This document shows positions 1 through 8,126 of a stretch of 64,000 nucleotides of DNA, one piece after another. The translations under genes and the position numbers were made by a program. Below the pieces are notes generated by a model. It saw nothing but the letters and a program-made list of their open reading frames with translations, was not told the DNA's origin and did not search any database. Within the stretch, counting starts at the first letter, position 1, and each line of letters begins with the position of its first letter. Origin of the DNA: Flavivirga sp. 57AJ16 (GTDB taxonomy: Bacteria > Bacteroidota > Bacteroidia > Flavobacteriales > Flavobacteriaceae); the NCBI RefSeq assembly GCF_028736925.1, contig NZ_JAQZAT010000006.1, positions 1 to 64,000 on the forward strand, given 5' to 3'.

Positions 1-2
1 TC

Positions 3-71
3 GTAATCTTCCTGAAGGGGAAAAAAGAGAAAGACGACCCTGTAAGTCAGAAATTCTTTGTACTTTCATAA
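3..71 (+). CDS. 3' end of an unidentified gene (partial)
   Basis: An open frame enters from the left edge and stops at TAA 69-71. The visible tail, VIFLKGKKEKDDPVSQKFFV and two further residues, is lysine-rich. A stem-loop at 85-124 follows the stop after 13 bases, which supports a real gene end. The tail is too short to assign a family. Its existence rests on the terminator-like context alone. Confidence 0.4.
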   Translation, partial: VIFLKGKKEKDDPVSQKFFVLS

Positions 72-84
72 TTATCGAAGATAA

Positions 85-124
85 AAACCCCGTTTTTGTG
101 CCTTTTTGGCCTTTTTCGGGGTTT
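85..124 (+). terminator. Stem-loop after the left-edge gene
   Basis: AAACCCCG at 85-92 pairs with CGGGGTTT at 117-124, with a small GCC/GGC hairpin inside the loop. It lies directly after the stop codon at 71. The T-rich run after the stem is weak on the plus strand, so this may be an imperfect terminator. Confidence 0.45.
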
Positions 125-140
125 ATTAGTACTTCAATAT

Positions 141-167
141 ACAATAAAACCCTCGTTTTCACAAGGG
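141..167 (-). terminator. Rho-independent terminator of the envC operon
   Basis: Read on the minus strand, CCCTTG (167-162) pairs with CGAGGG (155-150), including one G-U pair. TTTTATTGT follows. It lies about 80 bases beyond the stop of the EnvC-like gene and faces the hairpin at 85-124, so the two transcripts converge here. Confidence 0.6.
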
Positions 168-246
168 CTTTCGTGTTTTGCGAATGTGCCTACTTTGGTG
201 GTTCCTCCCTCACAATGACCATGTGTTTATTTGTAGATAAATACTA

Positions 247-1479
247 TCACATTTTATAAATCCAAGAAGCTGGGTTTTCTGTTTTCATCCCTTTGGATAA
301 TGTAAAACTCAAAACAGTCTCCCCATTTGAGGGGTTTGTAAAAACCTCACCTATAACTTGCTTAGTTGATACCTTGTCCCCTTTTTTAACATAAACGCTA
401 GATAAATTTTTGTAGATGGTCAAATAACTTCCGTGTCGAATCATTACAATAGGATTCACGTTTTTCATTTTAAGTATTTCGCTTACCTCACCATTAAAAA
501 CAGCTCTAACTTTAGCCCCTTTTTGCGTCGCAATCCTTACACCGTTACTCTTAATCGTTAATGATTTATCAATAGGGTGACGCTGTGTACCGTAGCCTAA
601 CCTCACCACGCCTCTTTCAACTGGCCAGGGCAACTTACCCTTATTGGCTATAAAGTTAGAGGCCAAAACTTTTTCTTCTGCCGTCAATGCAAAACTTTTT
701 GAGCTCGTTACTTCTTTTCCCGCTTTTTTATTCGATCTGGCAATAGCTGCTTTAATAATACGATCTATTTCCCTATCAATTCTATCGGCTTCTCGTTGTT
801 TTTGATTTATTTGAGCAGCATATCGAGATAGGTTCTGTTTAATCGCCCTCATTAGGGCTTCATGCTGCTTCCGTTCTGATTCTAATGATCTTTGAACCGC
901 TTTATTATCGGCAATCAACCGTTTTTTATCTTCTTTCTGGTCTTGCAGATCCCTGTTTGTAGCCTGTAGTTCCAATGTTTTAGCTTTTATGGTTTCTCCT
1001 TGCCGTTTTTGGTGATCGGAATACTGCTTTATGTACTGCAATCGCTTATAAGCTTGTTTAAAATCATCAGACGACAACAAAAACATGATTCTGCTTTGCT
1101 TATTTTTACTTTTATAGGACTTAACGATCATAGCAGCATAATCTTCCTTTAACTCCTTTAATTCGTTCCTTAAAACCGTTATTTTCTTCTGGTTCGAATT
1201 AATTTTACGTGTTAGTAAATTAGCCTGTTGATTGGTAACCTTAATCAGGTTGGACAGCACATTTATCTTATAATTAAAATCTTCTATTAATGATATTTGT
1301 GATTTTTGTTTCGACTTATTCTCGGCACGCAATTCATTAATTTTTTCAATTTCCCTGCGTAATTCCTGTCGCCTTGTCTCTAACTGTTTTTGCTTATTAT
1401 TTTGGGAAAAAGCAAAAGACCCACATAGCAAAAGTGCTAGAAAAAAAACGATTCTATATGAAGACTTTTTCTGTAACAT
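247..1479 (-). CDS. envC: EnvC-like murein hydrolase activator
   Basis: The 410-residue protein has a signal peptide (about 1-25, ending in FAFSQ), a long charged coiled coil (about 27-265) and a C-terminal LytM/M23-type domain (about 300-405). The zinc-binding signatures of active LytM peptidases are not preserved: the HxxxD region and the final HxH are absent, with LSFTL where LHFEL is usual. This matches EnvC/NlpD-type factors, which activate amidases at the division septum instead of cutting peptidoglycan themselves. It is the last gene of a three-gene run with DUF4292 and a TPR gene, joined by a one-base TAATG overlap. The fold is clear; the activator role is inferred from the missing ligands. 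Confidence 0.85.
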   Translation of the reverse strand: MLQKKSSYRIVFFLALLLCGSFAFSQNNKQKQLETRRQELRREIEKINELRAENKSKQKSQISLIEDFNYKINVLSNLIKVTNQQANLLTRKINSNQKKITVLRNELKELKEDYAAMIVKSYKSKNKQSRIMFLLSSDDFKQAYKRLQYIKQYSDHQKRQGETIKAKTLELQATNRDLQDQKEDKKRLIADNKAVQRSLESERKQHEALMRAIKQNLSRYAAQINQKQREADRIDREIDRIIKAAIARSNKKAGKEVTSSKSFALTAEEKVLASNFIANKGKLPWPVERGVVRLGYGTQRHPIDKSLTIKSNGVRIATQKGAKVRAVFNGEVSEILKMKNVNPIVMIRHGSYLTIYKNLSSVYVKKGDKVSTKQVIGEVFTNPSNGETVLSFTLSKGMKTENPASWIYKM

Positions 1480-2246
1480 TAAAGCTTTATTTCTTTAAAA
1501 CCTGATGGTATTTTAAATGGAAATCGTAACGCTTCATTTAAGGTAACATTTTTAAACTCTAAACCTATGATCGTTTCTTCATTAGTTTCTAAAGCTATAA
1601 CTTTTATCTTTTCTGGTAGGATCTGTTTTTCAACTTCTTGATATGATAAGTAATCAATCTGCAAATGCCTAAACTCCTTTGGCTGTGATATTTGCTGTGA
1701 CTTGACTTTAAAATGTGATGGGTCCAACAAAAAGAATATTTCAAAAAGTTCACGTTGTCTTTTGGGCTGAAGTATATAAGATCCATCATCAACAGACCCT
1801 TTATAGGTGCCATCTTTTAAATTAAATATAGCTTCTCCCAATAATAAATTTTGAACTTTTTGGAAATCTAGTTCAGTTCCCAATAAATCACTCAAGTATT
1901 TATAATCACCATCAAAATAAGTGTTATCCAGCTTATTATAAAAACTAACTCTTTCTGGTGTCACTAAAGCCTTTACTATCGAAAACGTCGCACTGATCCA
2001 TAAGGCTTCATCTTTTTTCGCTCTAAAGCTTACCGAATGTGTTTGTGAGTCTCCCTTTTGCGTATAGGTTATTTTAAGCGTTGACTTAAGCGTTTTAAAG
2101 TTAGGCGTTCGCTTAGCGTTTTCTTTTATTAATTGTTTTGTAGAAAGATTATAATTCGCGTCTCCTTCAACAATTGTTTTTGATGATTTACAATTAAAGA
2201 CTAATAAGATTAATAAGACTAAATTAAGTTGAGAACGTATTTTCAT
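1479..2246 (-). CDS. DUF4292 family lipoprotein
   Basis: This 255-residue protein starts with a lipoprotein signal whose lipobox ends LVFNC (Cys19). The rest looks like a beta-rich envelope protein resembling LolA/LolB-type carriers, and the whole matches the DUF4292 pattern as I know it from Bacteroidota. Its stop and start codons overlap both neighbours by one base (TAATG), so translation with the TPR gene upstream and EnvC downstream is probably coupled. A role in outer-membrane lipoprotein or murein maintenance is likely from context, but no biochemical function can be read from the sequence. Confidence 0.75.
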   Translation of the reverse strand: MKIRSQLNLVLLILLVFNCKSSKTIVEGDANYNLSTKQLIKENAKRTPNFKTLKSTLKITYTQKGDSQTHSVSFRAKKDEALWISATFSIVKALVTPERVSFYNKLDNTYFDGDYKYLSDLLGTELDFQKVQNLLLGEAIFNLKDGTYKGSVDDGSYILQPKRQRELFEIFFLLDPSHFKVKSQQISQPKEFRHLQIDYLSYQEVEKQILPEKIKVIALETNEETIIGLEFKNVTLNEALRFPFKIPSGFKEIKL

Positions 2247-3607
2247 TAATTCGAACTTTCTAATTGTTTTGCTTTATCACTAAACGTTTTTGCTTTAGCA
2301 GTATTGTTTAATAGGGTGTAGGCCTTACTTAATTGATTGTAAAAATCAATTTCCATTTTAGTATCATCAATAATATAATCTAATCCCGTTTCTAAAGCCT
2401 CAACTGCTTTTTGAGGTTGCTTTAATTGATTTAAAGCAACACCATTTATCAAATAAAATAGGGGCTGAGAGGGATATTTTTGAAGTACTTCACTACTTTT
2501 TTCTTCAGCTAAATGATACTTCTGTAAATCTATATACAGTAATAATACATTTCGTAAGACACCAAAGTTATTTGGCTCTAACTTTAACGCCGCCTCAAAA
2601 TACTCTAAAGCCCGTTTCTTATCCTTTTTAGTTAAATAGTACTGTCCTAACTCAATAAGTGTTTTACTGTTATTATTGTTACCAACCATGGCCGTCGCCT
2701 CCACCAAATCTGCTTCGTATTGTGGGTTATTCCCAACAAACGTTACAAAATCCGTTAATACTTTAAGTTTTGCTTCTGGTTTTATTTCATTGCTTTTAAC
2801 AACAATTTTCATAGATTCAATTGCTTTTTCAGCATCGTTATCATCTAAATAAAATTTATATAGTGCTAAATGAACCAATTGTGAGTTTGGATTTATTTTT
2901 AACAGTTCTTTAGCTGTTTTGAAGGCTTTTGCTTTTTCATTGTTTTCACTGTAACGGAAAATCAAAGCTAAGTAATTAGATTCTTTATCAGGGCGGCTCT
3001 CGATACGCTTTTCAAGGTTTTCTATTTGATCTTTTTTTCGTCCTGTTTCTTCATAAATTTGGTTACGCATCCAATCCCGGGACTTAGAAATCCCAAACTT
3101 TGAATCTAATTCATCTAAAAGCTTTAAAGCCTCGTCATATTTTTTGGATCTAAGATAAAGCGATGCCAAATCTTCTTTATAATCTGGATGGTATTTAACA
3201 AGTTGCTTAACCGTTTTTACGGCTTTATCATAATCGTTTTGCGATGCATAAAACCCATACAGCTCATCTAAAAACCATTCATTATCCGGTTCTTTACCAA
3301 CAGCTTTTTTTAATGCTTCTTCAGCTGCTTCAAAATTTTTAAGCTTATTATAATTTTTACCTAATTCATAATACAAAACTGGCACAGAGCTATCTAATTC
3401 TATACATTTTAAAAGTGATTCAATAGATCTATCGTAATTCTCAATACCTTTTTGTTTTAAAGCCTCATAGAAAAACTCTTGAAATTTGTCTTCTACATCA
3501 CCTAAATCATCATCTGGTTTTTTATTAAAATCTACTTGCGCATAGCTAATCTGAGGAAAGATTAACATGCCTAGAATTAAAAAAAATATGTAGATTTTAT
3601 GTTTCAT
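2246..3607 (-). CDS. Exported TPR-repeat protein
   Basis: The 453-residue protein has a signal peptide (about 1-23, ending ISYAQ). Nearly all the remainder is helical tetratricopeptide-type repeats, with recurrent pairs such as YYELGKNYNKL, LGQYYLTKKD and LINGVALNQL. TPR proteins of this kind act as scaffolds in the periplasm. It is first in the run TPR-DUF4292-EnvC, with a one-base overlap to the next gene. Upstream lie the remnant of a GIY-YIG cassette and an inverted repeat AGTCAC/GTGACT (3679-3684 / 3692-3697), which could be an operator. The partner proteins are unknown. Confidence 0.8.
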   Translation of the reverse strand: MKHKIYIFFLILGMLIFPQISYAQVDFNKKPDDDLGDVEDKFQEFFYEALKQKGIENYDRSIESLLKCIELDSSVPVLYYELGKNYNKLKNFEAAEEALKKAVGKEPDNEWFLDELYGFYASQNDYDKAVKTVKQLVKYHPDYKEDLASLYLRSKKYDEALKLLDELDSKFGISKSRDWMRNQIYEETGRKKDQIENLEKRIESRPDKESNYLALIFRYSENNEKAKAFKTAKELLKINPNSQLVHLALYKFYLDDNDAEKAIESMKIVVKSNEIKPEAKLKVLTDFVTFVGNNPQYEADLVEATAMVGNNNNSKTLIELGQYYLTKKDKKRALEYFEAALKLEPNNFGVLRNVLLLYIDLQKYHLAEEKSSEVLQKYPSQPLFYLINGVALNQLKQPQKAVEALETGLDYIIDDTKMEIDFYNQLSKAYTLLNNTAKAKTFSDKAKQLESSN

Positions 3608-3629
3608 ACAGTGTCTGTGTAGGCAGGTA

Positions 3630-3744
3630 TTATGATTTATTTAAGTTTAAACTTGGATTCATTTCTTCTATATTACTTAGTCACAAATATAGTGACTCGC
3701 TTATGCTTGTTTATCATAACATAGGCATATCAATGTTTATACAT
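3630..3744 (-). pseudogene. Decayed, internally deleted GIY-YIG nuclease gene
   Basis: Read on the minus strand, this stretch keeps the two ends of the intact GIY-YIG gene at 4865-5176 and lacks its middle. The 5' part (3744 downward) gives M-Y-K-H-stop-YAYVMINK, aligning with MKLWYVYIMTNK and carrying an in-frame stop. The 3' part contains IEEMNPS followed by NLNKS and a stop, matching IEEMNPSW...NLNFNK. On the plus strand the 3' parts share the 18-base run CTTGGATTCATTTCTTCT. Hairpin 3756-3775 lies upstream with the same flank (GAGATTCCTGC) as hairpin 5193-5212 of the intact copy, and a degenerate ATACCTGC hairpin (3611-3631) follows the stop. Confidence 0.75.
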
Positions 3745-3755
3745 TTCGCTATGAG

Positions 3756-3775
3756 ATTCCTGCCTTCGCAGGGAT
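3756..3775. repeat. ATTCCTGC hairpin (dispersed family)
   Basis: ATTCCTGC (3756-3763), loop CTTC, GCAGGGAT (3768-3775): eight pairs with one wobble. Its last base is shared with the stop codon of the nucleotidyltransferase gene. No U-run follows on the minus strand, so it is not a standard terminator. Confidence 0.8.
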
Positions 3776-4794
3776 TACTCTAATACCGAATAGTCGCCAA
3801 TGCTTACAGATGTATAATGACCATCATATTTAACATGGTTACCAATCATAGCATCATCTAAATTAGCATTTTTAATTATGGCATTTGTTTGAATTAAGCT
3901 ATTCTTAACACTTGAAGCCTCAATCACACTGTTATCCCCTATAGATACGTAAGGTCCAATCGTACTATCTTTAAGAATCACATTTTCACCAATAAAACAC
4001 GGCTCTATAATAGTCGAATTATTCAATTTTACCGATGCCGATACTAATTGCTCATCGTTATCTGCTTTTAAAAAACCTAGCATTCTTTGATTCGTCTCAA
4101 TGGTTATGGCTTTATTGCCACAGTCCATCCATTCGTCGACGGTTCCTGTTTTAAAAAGGTTCCCTTCGGCCATCATACGTTTAATACCATCATTAATTTG
4201 ATATTCCCCGCCATTCATAATATTTTCATCCAGGATCTCTTGCAACTTTCCTTTTAAAATAGCGACGTCTTTAAAATAATAAATTCCAATAACTGCCTGA
4301 TCGCTCACAAAGGTTTCTGGTTTTTCAACCAACTCAACAATCTCATTATTATCATTTAATTTAACGACCCCATAAGCTTCAGGGTTTTGTACTTGTTTGG
4401 TCCAAATAACACTATCTGCAGTTGCATCTAAATCAAATTCAGCTCTAATTAAGGTATCTGCATATGCAATAACAGCAGGTCCAGATAATGATGGTTTTGC
4501 ACACATAATAGCGTGCCCAGTTCCTAATGGCTGGTCTTGACGATAAATAGAGGCTTTAGCTCCTAAGCTTTTTGCCAAATCCTGTAAACTTGAAACCACA
4601 TCATCACCAAACCAAGCCGGATCTCCTAAAACAAAAGCGATTTCTTCTATAGGTTGCTTTAAAACTTTAGCGATATCTTTTACTAATCTATGAACAATGG
4701 GTTGTCCTGCCACTGGAATAAGTGGTTTCGGTACTGTTAAACTATGTGGGCGTAAACGAGAACCCCGTCCCGCCATTGGTACTATTATTTTCAT
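3775..4794 (-). CDS. Sugar nucleotidyltransferase with left-handed beta-helix tail
   Basis: The 339-residue protein opens with the sugar-1-phosphate nucleotidyltransferase signature MAGRGSRLRPHSLTVPKPL (about 7-25). It continues with a GT-A type core and ends in hexapeptide-like repeats (about 250-339; SVKLNNSTIIEPCFIG, GPYVSIGDNSVI). It should transfer a nucleotidyl group to a sugar 1-phosphate, in the style of GlmU or RfbA; the sugar is not known. I prefer the start at 4794. An in-frame ATG two codons upstream (4800) lies inside a repeat hairpin (4799-4818), and the family normally starts at MKIIVPMAG. The gene is bracketed by two GIY-YIG cassettes, one intact and one decayed. Confidence 0.85.
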   Translation of the reverse strand: MKIIVPMAGRGSRLRPHSLTVPKPLIPVAGQPIVHRLVKDIAKVLKQPIEEIAFVLGDPAWFGDDVVSSLQDLAKSLGAKASIYRQDQPLGTGHAIMCAKPSLSGPAVIAYADTLIRAEFDLDATADSVIWTKQVQNPEAYGVVKLNDNNEIVELVEKPETFVSDQAVIGIYYFKDVAILKGKLQEILDENIMNGGEYQINDGIKRMMAEGNLFKTGTVDEWMDCGNKAITIETNQRMLGFLKADNDEQLVSASVKLNNSTIIEPCFIGENVILKDSTIGPYVSIGDNSVIEASSVKNSLIQTNAIIKNANLDDAMIGNHVKYDGHYTSVSIGDYSVLE

Positions 4795-4798
4795 ATAC

Positions 4799-4818
4799 AT
4801 GCCTGCGTAAGCAGGTAT
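4799..4818. repeat. ATGCCTGC hairpin
   Basis: ATGCCTGC (4799-4806), loop GTAA, GCAGGTAT (4811-4818). It covers the alternative upstream start of the nucleotidyltransferase gene and is one of two hairpins on the 3' side of the GIY-YIG gene. Confidence 0.8.
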
Positions 4819-4836
4819 CTTTTTTGGTTACACTTT

Positions 4837-4856
4837 ATTCCTGTCTGCACAGGAAT
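4837..4856. repeat. ATTCCTGT hairpin
   Basis: A perfect eight-base stem, ATTCCTGT (4837-4844) / ACAGGAAT (4849-4856), with a CTGC loop. It begins eight bases beyond the GIY-YIG stop codon. The T-rich run is on the plus side (CTTATTTTTTAT), opposite to the gene's direction. Confidence 0.8.
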
Positions 4857-4864
4857 CTTATTTT

Positions 4865-5176
4865 TTATCTTAATTTATTAAAATTCAAGTTCCAGTTAGC
4901 ACTAAGATCCGACCAACTTGGATTCATTTCTTCTATTAGATTTATTTTCCATTGCCTTTTCCATTTTTTAAATTGTCTTTCCCTTATTTCAGCTTCAGTT
5001 CCATCTTTATACTCCTCAAAATACATCAATTTATTGCAATTATATCTTGCTGTAAATGATTTAGGATGGATTTTTAGTTTGTGTTCTTTTACTCTTTCTT
5101 CTATATTATCGGTTACTCCTATGTATATAACACCATTGGGTTTATTTGTCATGATGTAGACATACCAGAGTTTCAT
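4865..5176 (-). CDS. Small GIY-YIG nuclease-domain protein
   Basis: The 103-residue protein is a single GIY-YIG domain. The GIY-like strand WYVYIM is followed by VIYIG (16-20). The usual arginine is R28 in ERVKEHK, and the acidic residue lies in AEIRERQFKKW (E64 or E67). It resembles the small UPF0213/YhbQ-type families. Members of this type are common and often multicopy in Flavobacteriaceae, to my knowledge. The gene has hairpins on both sides (5193-5212 upstream, 4837-4856 and 4799-4818 downstream), and a decayed copy with matching hairpins lies 1.2 kb away at 3630-3744. This points to a cassette that moves or is copied as a unit. The nuclease fold is clear; mobility is inference. Confidence 0.85.
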   Translation of the reverse strand: MKLWYVYIMTNKPNGVIYIGVTDNIEERVKEHKLKIHPKSFTARYNCNKLMYFEEYKDGTEAEIRERQFKKWKRQWKINLIEEMNPSWSDLSANWNLNFNKLR

Positions 5177-5192
5177 GCTTTTTTGCTATGAG

Positions 5193-5212
5193 ATTCCTGC
5201 CTTCGCAGGAAT
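5193..5212. repeat. ATTCCTGC hairpin
   Basis: A perfect eight-base stem, ATTCCTGC (5193-5200) / GCAGGAAT (5205-5212), loop CTTC. The flank GCTATGAG is shared with the copy at 3756-3775. Its last base overlaps the dut stop codon, and it marks the 5' edge of the intact GIY-YIG cassette. Confidence 0.8.
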
Positions 5213-5646
5213 TATTTCACCCCAGTACTTCCAAATCCACCTGCTCCTCTCGACGTTTCAGATAGTTCTTCAACAGCAATCCATTCGGCACGTTCATGTT
5301 TTGAAATAACCATTTGTGCAATACGTTCACCATTTTCAATAATAAAATCTTCATTTGAAAGGTTTACCAAAATTACGCCTATTTCTCCTCTATAATCGGC
5401 ATCAATAGTTCCCGGAGCATTTAAAACGGTAATACCTTTTTTTGCTGCCAGCCCACTACGCGGACGCACCTGCGCTTCAAACCCTATGGGCAGCTCAATA
5501 AATAAGCCTGTTTTTACTATGGTGCGCTCTAAAGGCTTTAACGTCATTGCTTCTAAAATATTCGCTCTTAAATCCATACCTGCAGACGCTATAGTCTCAT
5601 AATGTGGTAAAGCATGACTCGATTTATTTATTATTTTTATATCCAT
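5212..5646 (-). CDS. dut: dUTP diphosphatase
   Basis: The enzyme hydrolyses dUTP to dUMP and diphosphate, keeping uracil out of DNA and supplying dUMP for thymidylate synthesis. All five trimeric dUTPase motifs are present in order: SAGMDLRA (21-28), [27 protein letters not shown] and the C-terminal [10 protein letters not shown]. With the start at 5646 (MDIKIINKS) the protein has 144 residues, the usual size. An in-frame ATG at 5688 would add 14 unconserved residues encoded by what looks like repeat-derived sequence. The stop codon touches hairpin 5193-5212. Confidence 0.93.
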   Translation of the reverse strand: MDIKIINKSSHALPHYETIASAGMDLRANILEAMTLKPLERTIVKTGLFIELPIGFEAQVRPRSGLAAKKGITVLNAPGTIDADYRGEIGVILVNLSNEDFIIENGERIAQMVISKHERAEWIAVEELSETSRGAGGFGSTGVK

Positions 5647-5740
5647 TCTCATCTTCTGTCTTCCCTTTTCGACTGCCTCCCCGTCCAACAGATGTTCAAG
5701 ACAGGCTCAGGCTCGGAAAGAAACTTATTAGTGATTAATA

Positions 5741-7204
5741 TTATTTATTCTTTAATAGTTGTTTTAATTGATTTCTTTCTGAAACATAAACAATGCTCAA
5801 AAATACGATTAACATAGAAATTCCCATGAAATAATTGGCTCTAAATTGATAAAATGATAGCCCTGAAAAACTAATAGAAAGTACTAGGTAAAGTCCTATC
5901 TTTTTAAGATTATACGGAATCGGATAATATTTTCTTCCAAAATAATACGATAACAACATCATTATAGCATAAGCAACAAGAGTTGCTATGGCCGATGCTT
6001 TATAGCTATAGATCTCAATAAACAGGATATTAATAACCAATGTTACAACAGCTCCAATAATTGAAATATAAGCTCCAAACCTTGTCCTATCGGTTATCTT
6101 ATACCAAACGGATAAATTATGATAGATCCCTAAACAGAAGTTAGCCAACAGAATAATCGGGACAACCCACATAGCTTCCCAATAGTCTTCGCTTCTTACT
6201 ATTATTGGTTTCAAAACATCTACAAAAACAACCACACTAAGTAAAATAACAGCCCCAAATGCCACAAAAAACTCCAGTATTTTAGCATAATTTTTTTGAG
6301 GGTTTTCCGTTTTAGCATGGCTAAAAAAGAAAGGCTCAATGCCAAGCCTGTAAGCTGTTGCAAACAAGGTCATAAACAATGCTAATTTATAGCAAGCTGA
6401 ATACATCCCTATCTGGGTTTTAGCAATATCTTCGGGAAGCAGATAATCTAATAAAATACGGTCAAAAGTTTCGTTAATCGAAAAGGCAATACCTGCAATT
6501 AAAACAGGAAGTGCATAGCGCATCATTTTTTTCCATAACCCAGAATTAAATACATATTTGATCTTAGTATAGAAAGGAAACATTAAAACTAATGTTATGG
6601 CACTTGCTATTAAATTAGCAATAAAAATATAACTGATTTCGAAGTTTAATTTATAAATACTTTCGAATATTGAGCTATTTGCAGCTAGGTCTTTTAAAAT
6701 CAATAAAAAGAACAGATTTAAGCCTAAGTTAACAACTACATTTAAAATTTTAATTATGGCATAACGCATAGGTCTTTGCGTTGCTCTTAGCCATGCAAAA
6801 GGGATAATAACAAGGGCATCCAGCAATAAAATCCAAACAACCAAGTTGATATATTTTACATCAATCCCTATTAACGATGCTATTTGATTTTGACATATTA
6901 AGGCTATTACAAAAAAAACAATAGATGATATTATTAAAGAAATTGCTGAGGTCCCTATAACACTGCTCCTATCTTCTTCTTTATTAAAGAATCTAAAAAA
7001 AGCTGTTTCCATGCCATAGGACAAAACAACATTGAATAGTACAAAATATGAAAAGATAACCGACACTTCGCCATACTCTGCAACAGAAGATAATACCCCA
7101 TCGGACGTATAAAGTGGCACCAATAAAAAGCTCAACATTCTAGGAAGCACCGTCGCTAATCCGTAAATAACCGTTTGCTTAAATAATGATTTGAGTGCGC
7201 TCAA
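5741..7204 (-). CDS. Oligosaccharide flippase family membrane protein (Wzx/MATE-like)
   Basis: The 487-residue protein is hydrophobic throughout, with about 12-14 membrane segments. The N-terminus (ATVLPRMLSFLLVPLYTS) is typical of the polysaccharide biosynthesis/flippase superfamily. Such proteins move lipid-linked glycan units across the inner membrane. It lies outside the large glycan locus, between dut and a small lipoprotein, so its substrate cannot be guessed from neighbours. The sequence before dut (5690-5725) contains a decayed intergenic repeat (GACAGGCTCAGGCTCGG). It is a different gene from the second Wzx at 48061-49335. Confidence 0.8.
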   Translation of the reverse strand: MSALKSLFKQTVIYGLATVLPRMLSFLLVPLYTSDGVLSSVAEYGEVSVIFSYFVLFNVVLSYGMETAFFRFFNKEEDRSSVIGTSAISLIISSIVFFVIALICQNQIASLIGIDVKYINLVVWILLLDALVIIPFAWLRATQRPMRYAIIKILNVVVNLGLNLFFLLILKDLAANSSIFESIYKLNFEISYIFIANLIASAITLVLMFPFYTKIKYVFNSGLWKKMMRYALPVLIAGIAFSINETFDRILLDYLLPEDIAKTQIGMYSACYKLALFMTLFATAYRLGIEPFFFSHAKTENPQKNYAKILEFFVAFGAVILLSVVVFVDVLKPIIVRSEDYWEAMWVVPIILLANFCLGIYHNLSVWYKITDRTRFGAYISIIGAVVTLVINILFIEIYSYKASAIATLVAYAIMMLLSYYFGRKYYPIPYNLKKIGLYLVLSISFSGLSFYQFRANYFMGISMLIVFLSIVYVSERNQLKQLLKNK

Positions 7205-7290
7205 TGATTGGTTGTTTATTACGCTAAAAATACGTTTTTAACGAATGTAAACCAAAAGATATGCTATGATCTATTTAATGGTTCACTAGA

Positions 7291-7773
7291 CTATTTTGCA
7301 GGTGCCTTTTTTATAATATTGGATATTTTATGGTATAATGTCTTATTACCTTTCTGATAGCTAACAATACATTCCGTATCTTTTAATTCGAAAGGTGATT
7401 TTTTAGTGGTTTCCGGAACTGGATTACCGTATTCGGCCAATGGATCACTACTCATAATAATGTCATGTTTTTGATTGGTTTCAGGTTTAAAGTGTCCTAC
7501 AAAAACGGACGCATTCTTTAATTCTAACGCTACTTGCTTTCCTTTAAAATAAAGGCTGTCCAAAACGATGTTGTTAGGGTTTGATTTAATCGGAATGTAT
7601 ACATTATAACCTGCTGCTTCACCTTTCACACCTGAAATCCAATGTTGGTAATAAACATCCCCTATTTCTAAAGGTAATGTGTCTTCTAACTTTTGGGTAC
7701 TTGCACATTGTAAAAACCCCAGGGCAATTAACAAAAACAAAAATGAGTTTAGTCTATATTTTAATGATTTCAT
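7291..7773 (-). CDS. Uncharacterised lipoprotein
   Basis: The 160-residue protein has a lipoprotein signal with lipobox GFLQC (Cys23). The mature part looks beta-rich (YYQHWISGVKGEAAGYNVYIPI, ELKNASVFVGHF) with no catalytic motif that I recognise. Similar small lipoproteins occur in related genomes, as far as I recall, but I cannot name a family. It precedes the flippase gene on the same strand with a gap of 86 bases, so the two may be co-transcribed. Upstream is a MITE-like element (7794-7955). Confidence 0.65.
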   Translation of the reverse strand: MKSLKYRLNSFLFLLIALGFLQCASTQKLEDTLPLEIGDVYYQHWISGVKGEAAGYNVYIPIKSNPNNIVLDSLYFKGKQVALELKNASVFVGHFKPETNQKHDIIMSSDPLAEYGNPVPETTKKSPFELKDTECIVSYQKGNKTLYHKISNIIKKAPAK

Positions 7774-7793
7774 TTAAAGAAGTTCAATATATA

Positions 7794-7955
7794 ATACCAA
7801 TTATTATTTAAAATGAGCTATAAATAATTTGAATTATATTTTGTTCAGATAAGATAGAAAATTCAATCATAGCTTTTGTTATGGTTTTATTTTATATTGA
7901 AATATGAGCGAAATAGAAACAAATTATATGGGTTGTTTTGAGTAATAATTGGTAT
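7794..7955. repeat. MITE-like element, 162 bp, ATACCA/TGGTAT ends
   Basis: The ends form a perfect 13-base inverted repeat, ATACCAATTATTA (7794-7806) and TAATAATTGGTAT (7943-7955). Weaker complementarity continues inward for about 25 more bases, so the whole element can fold on itself. It carries no gene. Size and termini match the element at 28330-28490. With the terminator at 7984-8008 it fills most of the 353-bp gap between the lipoprotein gene and atpG. Confidence 0.7.
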
Positions 7956-7983
7956 AAATATATGATTTCAAAATTGATGCCAT

Positions 7984-8008
7984 AAAAAAAGCCTCACTTT
8001 CGTGAGGC
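7984..8008 (-). terminator. Rho-independent terminator of the ATP synthase operon
   Basis: On the minus strand GCCTCAC, a GAAA tetraloop and GTGAGGC form a perfect seven-base stem (8008-7991) followed by seven Ts (7990-7984). It lies about 120 bases beyond the atpG stop, with nothing else in between that it could serve. Confidence 0.92.
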
Positions 8009-8072
8009 TTTACATTTATGCCCATCAACTGCAGTCAGGGTAAAATGTTTTATTTTTTCAATGTTCAACTTT

Positions 8073-8096
8073 CTAATTGTTCAACGCTTCCGCACC
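8073..8096 (-). repeat. Duplicate of the atpG 3' end
   Basis: These 24 bases match 23 of the 24 bases at 8127-8150, which encode the last residues of AtpG (AEALNN and stop). The copy lies 54 bases downstream in the same orientation, inside the 3' untranslated region. It looks like a local duplication. Confidence 0.75.
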
Positions 8097-8126
8097 TTTT
8101 GAACATTTGGCCTCGCTGCTCTCTGC

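Noticed and set aside
4722-5159. Plus-strand open frame of 145 codons
   Set aside because: It lies opposite the nucleotidyltransferase start and the GIY-YIG gene, and its product has no domain. It is a shadow frame.
4865-5176. GIY-YIG gene as an intron homing endonuclease
   Set aside because: It is a stand-alone short domain in an intergenic region with no intron or split gene.
3756-5212. ATTCCTGC hairpins as Rho-independent terminators
   Set aside because: No U-run follows the stem in the direction of the adjacent genes.
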